7,466 nucleotides of DNA from Dietzia timorensis. Its GTDB lineage: Bacteria; Actinomycetota; Actinomycetes; Mycobacteriales; Mycobacteriaceae. The position numbers and the translations under genes are program-made. Below, piece after piece: positions 6,467 to 7,466 of the stretch (its first letter is position 1; every line of letters begins with the position of its first letter). The notes beneath the pieces were generated by a model, which searched no databases, was not told the origin of the DNA, and worked only from the letters and a program-made list of their open reading frames with translations. The stretch is taken from the NCBI RefSeq assembly GCF_020742175.1, contig NZ_DYXM01000178.1:1-7466 (forward strand). Direction: 5' to 3'.

Positions 6467-7378
6467 CTAGAACTTGGCGATCTCGAGCTTGCCCATCTGC
6501 ATCATCGCCTCGTACGCGCCCGGCCGAGACATGAGTTCGTCCATATTGTCGGGAACGACCTGCCAGCTGAGCCCGTAGGCGTCCTTGCACCAACCACACT
6601 GCTCGGCCTCGGGGACCGTGGAAAGCGCAGCCCAGTAGCGATCAATCTCGTCCTGTCCGTGCGCGGCCAGCATCAGCGACATGCCCTCGTTGAACGTGAA
6701 CGGCTGCTCGACCGCCGAGTCCATCGCGGTGAACCACTGCCCGGCCAGCCGGAAATCGGAAAACACGATGTCCCCTGCCTCGGCAGGTCCCGTCTGTTCC
6801 GGGTACTCGGCGATACTGCCCCAGCTCGACTCGGGGATCAGTTCGATGTAGGAGCTCACGGCCTCGCGCGCCTTGTTCTGCGCCGCGCCACAGAACATCA
6901 GCGAAGGCAGCACGAATGGGCGCGGCTCGCCCTCGGGATTGGTGAGGATGAGCTGCCAGCTCACCCCGAACTTGTCCATCACCCACGCGTACTTCTTGCT
7001 GAACGGGTACTCGTCCTTCGGCATCATCACGAAACCGCCGTCGGCGAGCTTGTCGAACACCGCGTCGAGGTACTCGCTCGCGTCCGGATACAGCACCGGG
7101 TCGAAGTTGAGCATGAAGTTGACCGACGGGTTCGGCTCGAACTCGGGGCCGGCGTTGATGATCGTAATCCGAGTGCCCGCGAGCTGCAGGTCCACCGTGA
7201 CCGGCTTGCCGGCCATGTCTTTCTGGAAGTCGGGCAGGCCCTCGGTCGGGTATCGGCCCGTCACCTCGGACGAGAAATCGCGAAACACGTCTGCGTAGAA
7301 CTCGGCCTGCTCCTCGGCTCGCTGGTTGGACCAGACGTTGGGGACGATCTTCTGGGAGGTAGTGCTGACGTCGGACAT
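6467..7378 (-). CDS. Two-domain VOC / PhnB-like (glyoxalase-fold) protein
   Basis: A 303-residue soluble protein with two copies of the PhnB-like fold of the vicinal-oxygen-chelate superfamily. Copy 1 spans about residues 10-145 (KIVPNVWSNQRAEEQAEFYADVF, shown here only as a landmark by its start IVPNVW and FYADVF; later YAWVMDKFGVSWQL). Copy 2 spans about 153-276 (FVLPSLMF; FNEGMSLML; DEIDRYWAAL; QCGWCKDAYGLSWQVVP). The CGW-KD-YG-SWQ-VP and EID-YW motifs are hallmarks of the PhnB-like group, often labelled 3-demethylubiquinone methyltransferase-like although no methyltransferase activity is implied. No signal peptide or membrane segment is seen, so it is probably cytosolic. Substrate unknown. 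ATG 7378 is chosen because AGGAG lies just upstream; an in-frame GTG at 7414 lacks such a site. It converges on mrpG. Confidence 0.85.
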   Translation of the reverse strand: MSDVSTTSQKIVPNVWSNQRAEEQAEFYADVFRDFSSEVTGRYPTEGLPDFQKDMAGKPVTVDLQLAGTRITIINAGPEFEPNPSVNFMLNFDPVLYPDASEYLDAVFDKLADGGFVMMPKDEYPFSKKYAWVMDKFGVSWQLILTNPEGEPRPFVLPSLMFCGAAQNKAREAVSSYIELIPESSWGSIAEYPEQTGPAEAGDIVFSDFRLAGQWFTAMDSAVEQPFTFNEGMSLMLAAHGQDEIDRYWAALSTVPEAEQCGWCKDAYGLSWQVVPDNMDELMSRPGAYEAMMQMGKLEIAKF

Positions 7379-7384
7379 CGGGAG

Positions 7385-7392
7385 TTCTCCTC
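7385..7392 (-). promoter_or_regulatory. Shine-Dalgarno fixing the VOC-protein start
   Basis: Read on the minus strand, GAGGAGAA ends 6 bases before ATG 7378. This supports that ATG over the in-frame GTG at 7414, which has no purine-rich site ahead of it. Confidence 0.75.
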
Positions 7393-7466
7393 GCGGTTCG
7401 GTGGCTGCTTCCACGGTAACCGCGCCGCGCGCAGGGTCGCTTGTCCGTTTGTGCGCAGAAAATACC

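Noticed and set aside
7379..7414. Longer VOC start at GTG 7414, adding 12 residues
   Set aside because: No ribosome site precedes it, whereas ATG 7378 has GAGGAGAA at the right distance.
7413..7418. TACCGT on the minus strand as a -10 element for the VOC gene
   Set aside because: It fits TANNNT, but no -35 or TGn extension accompanies it, and such hexamers occur often by chance.
1..7466. Search for CRISPR arrays, tRNA or rRNA genes, insertion sequences, attachment sites, or a defence or secretion system
   Set aside because: No spaced direct repeats, RNA gene motifs, transposase motifs or terminal inverted repeats were seen; nearly all bases are accounted for by eight ordinary genes.

Overview
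The window is high-GC DNA whose codons strongly favour G or C at the third position. It has tightly packed genes and homologues of actinobacterial type, so a high-GC Gram-positive is the best guess (for example a relative of Corynebacterium, Dietzia or Brevibacterium). Genus cannot be fixed from the sequence alone.

Layout. Positions 2-301 are the C-terminal 99 residues of an enzyme that looks like an acyl-CoA oxidase; its start lies outside the window. Positions 302-436 are the only real intergenic stretch. It holds a perfect 11-bp GC-rich stem-loop (338-374), probably the terminator of the upstream gene, and then a likely promoter or ribosome-binding segment just before the next start. Positions 437-6461 are a complete Mrp-type cation/proton antiporter operon in the order mrpA(B)-C-D-E-F-G. 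Every internal junction is a 4-bp stop/start overlap (ATGA or GTGA). Positions 6467-7378, on the minus strand, encode a two-domain VOC/PhnB-like (glyoxalase-fold) protein. Its stop codon lies 5 bp from the mrpG stop, so the two genes converge almost tail on tail.

How the genes work together. Mrp antiporters are hetero-oligomeric membrane complexes that use the proton motive force to expel Na+ (or other monovalent cations) in exchange for H+. They share ancestry with the membrane arm of complex I: MrpA is NuoL-like with NuoJ-like C-terminal parts, MrpC is NuoK-like and MrpD is NuoN/NuoM-like. Here MrpB is not a separate gene but is fused to the C-terminus of the 999-residue MrpA, so six ORFs carry all seven functions. 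The overlapping starts suggest coupled translation of one polycistronic message. The oxidase and the VOC protein have no evident functional link to the antiporter.

Overall judgement: this is a recognisable housekeeping or stress operon with some lineage-specific oddities (short MrpE, altered residues in MrpD, MrpF and MrpG, a possibly leaderless mrpA). I found no convincing evidence of a new biological system.
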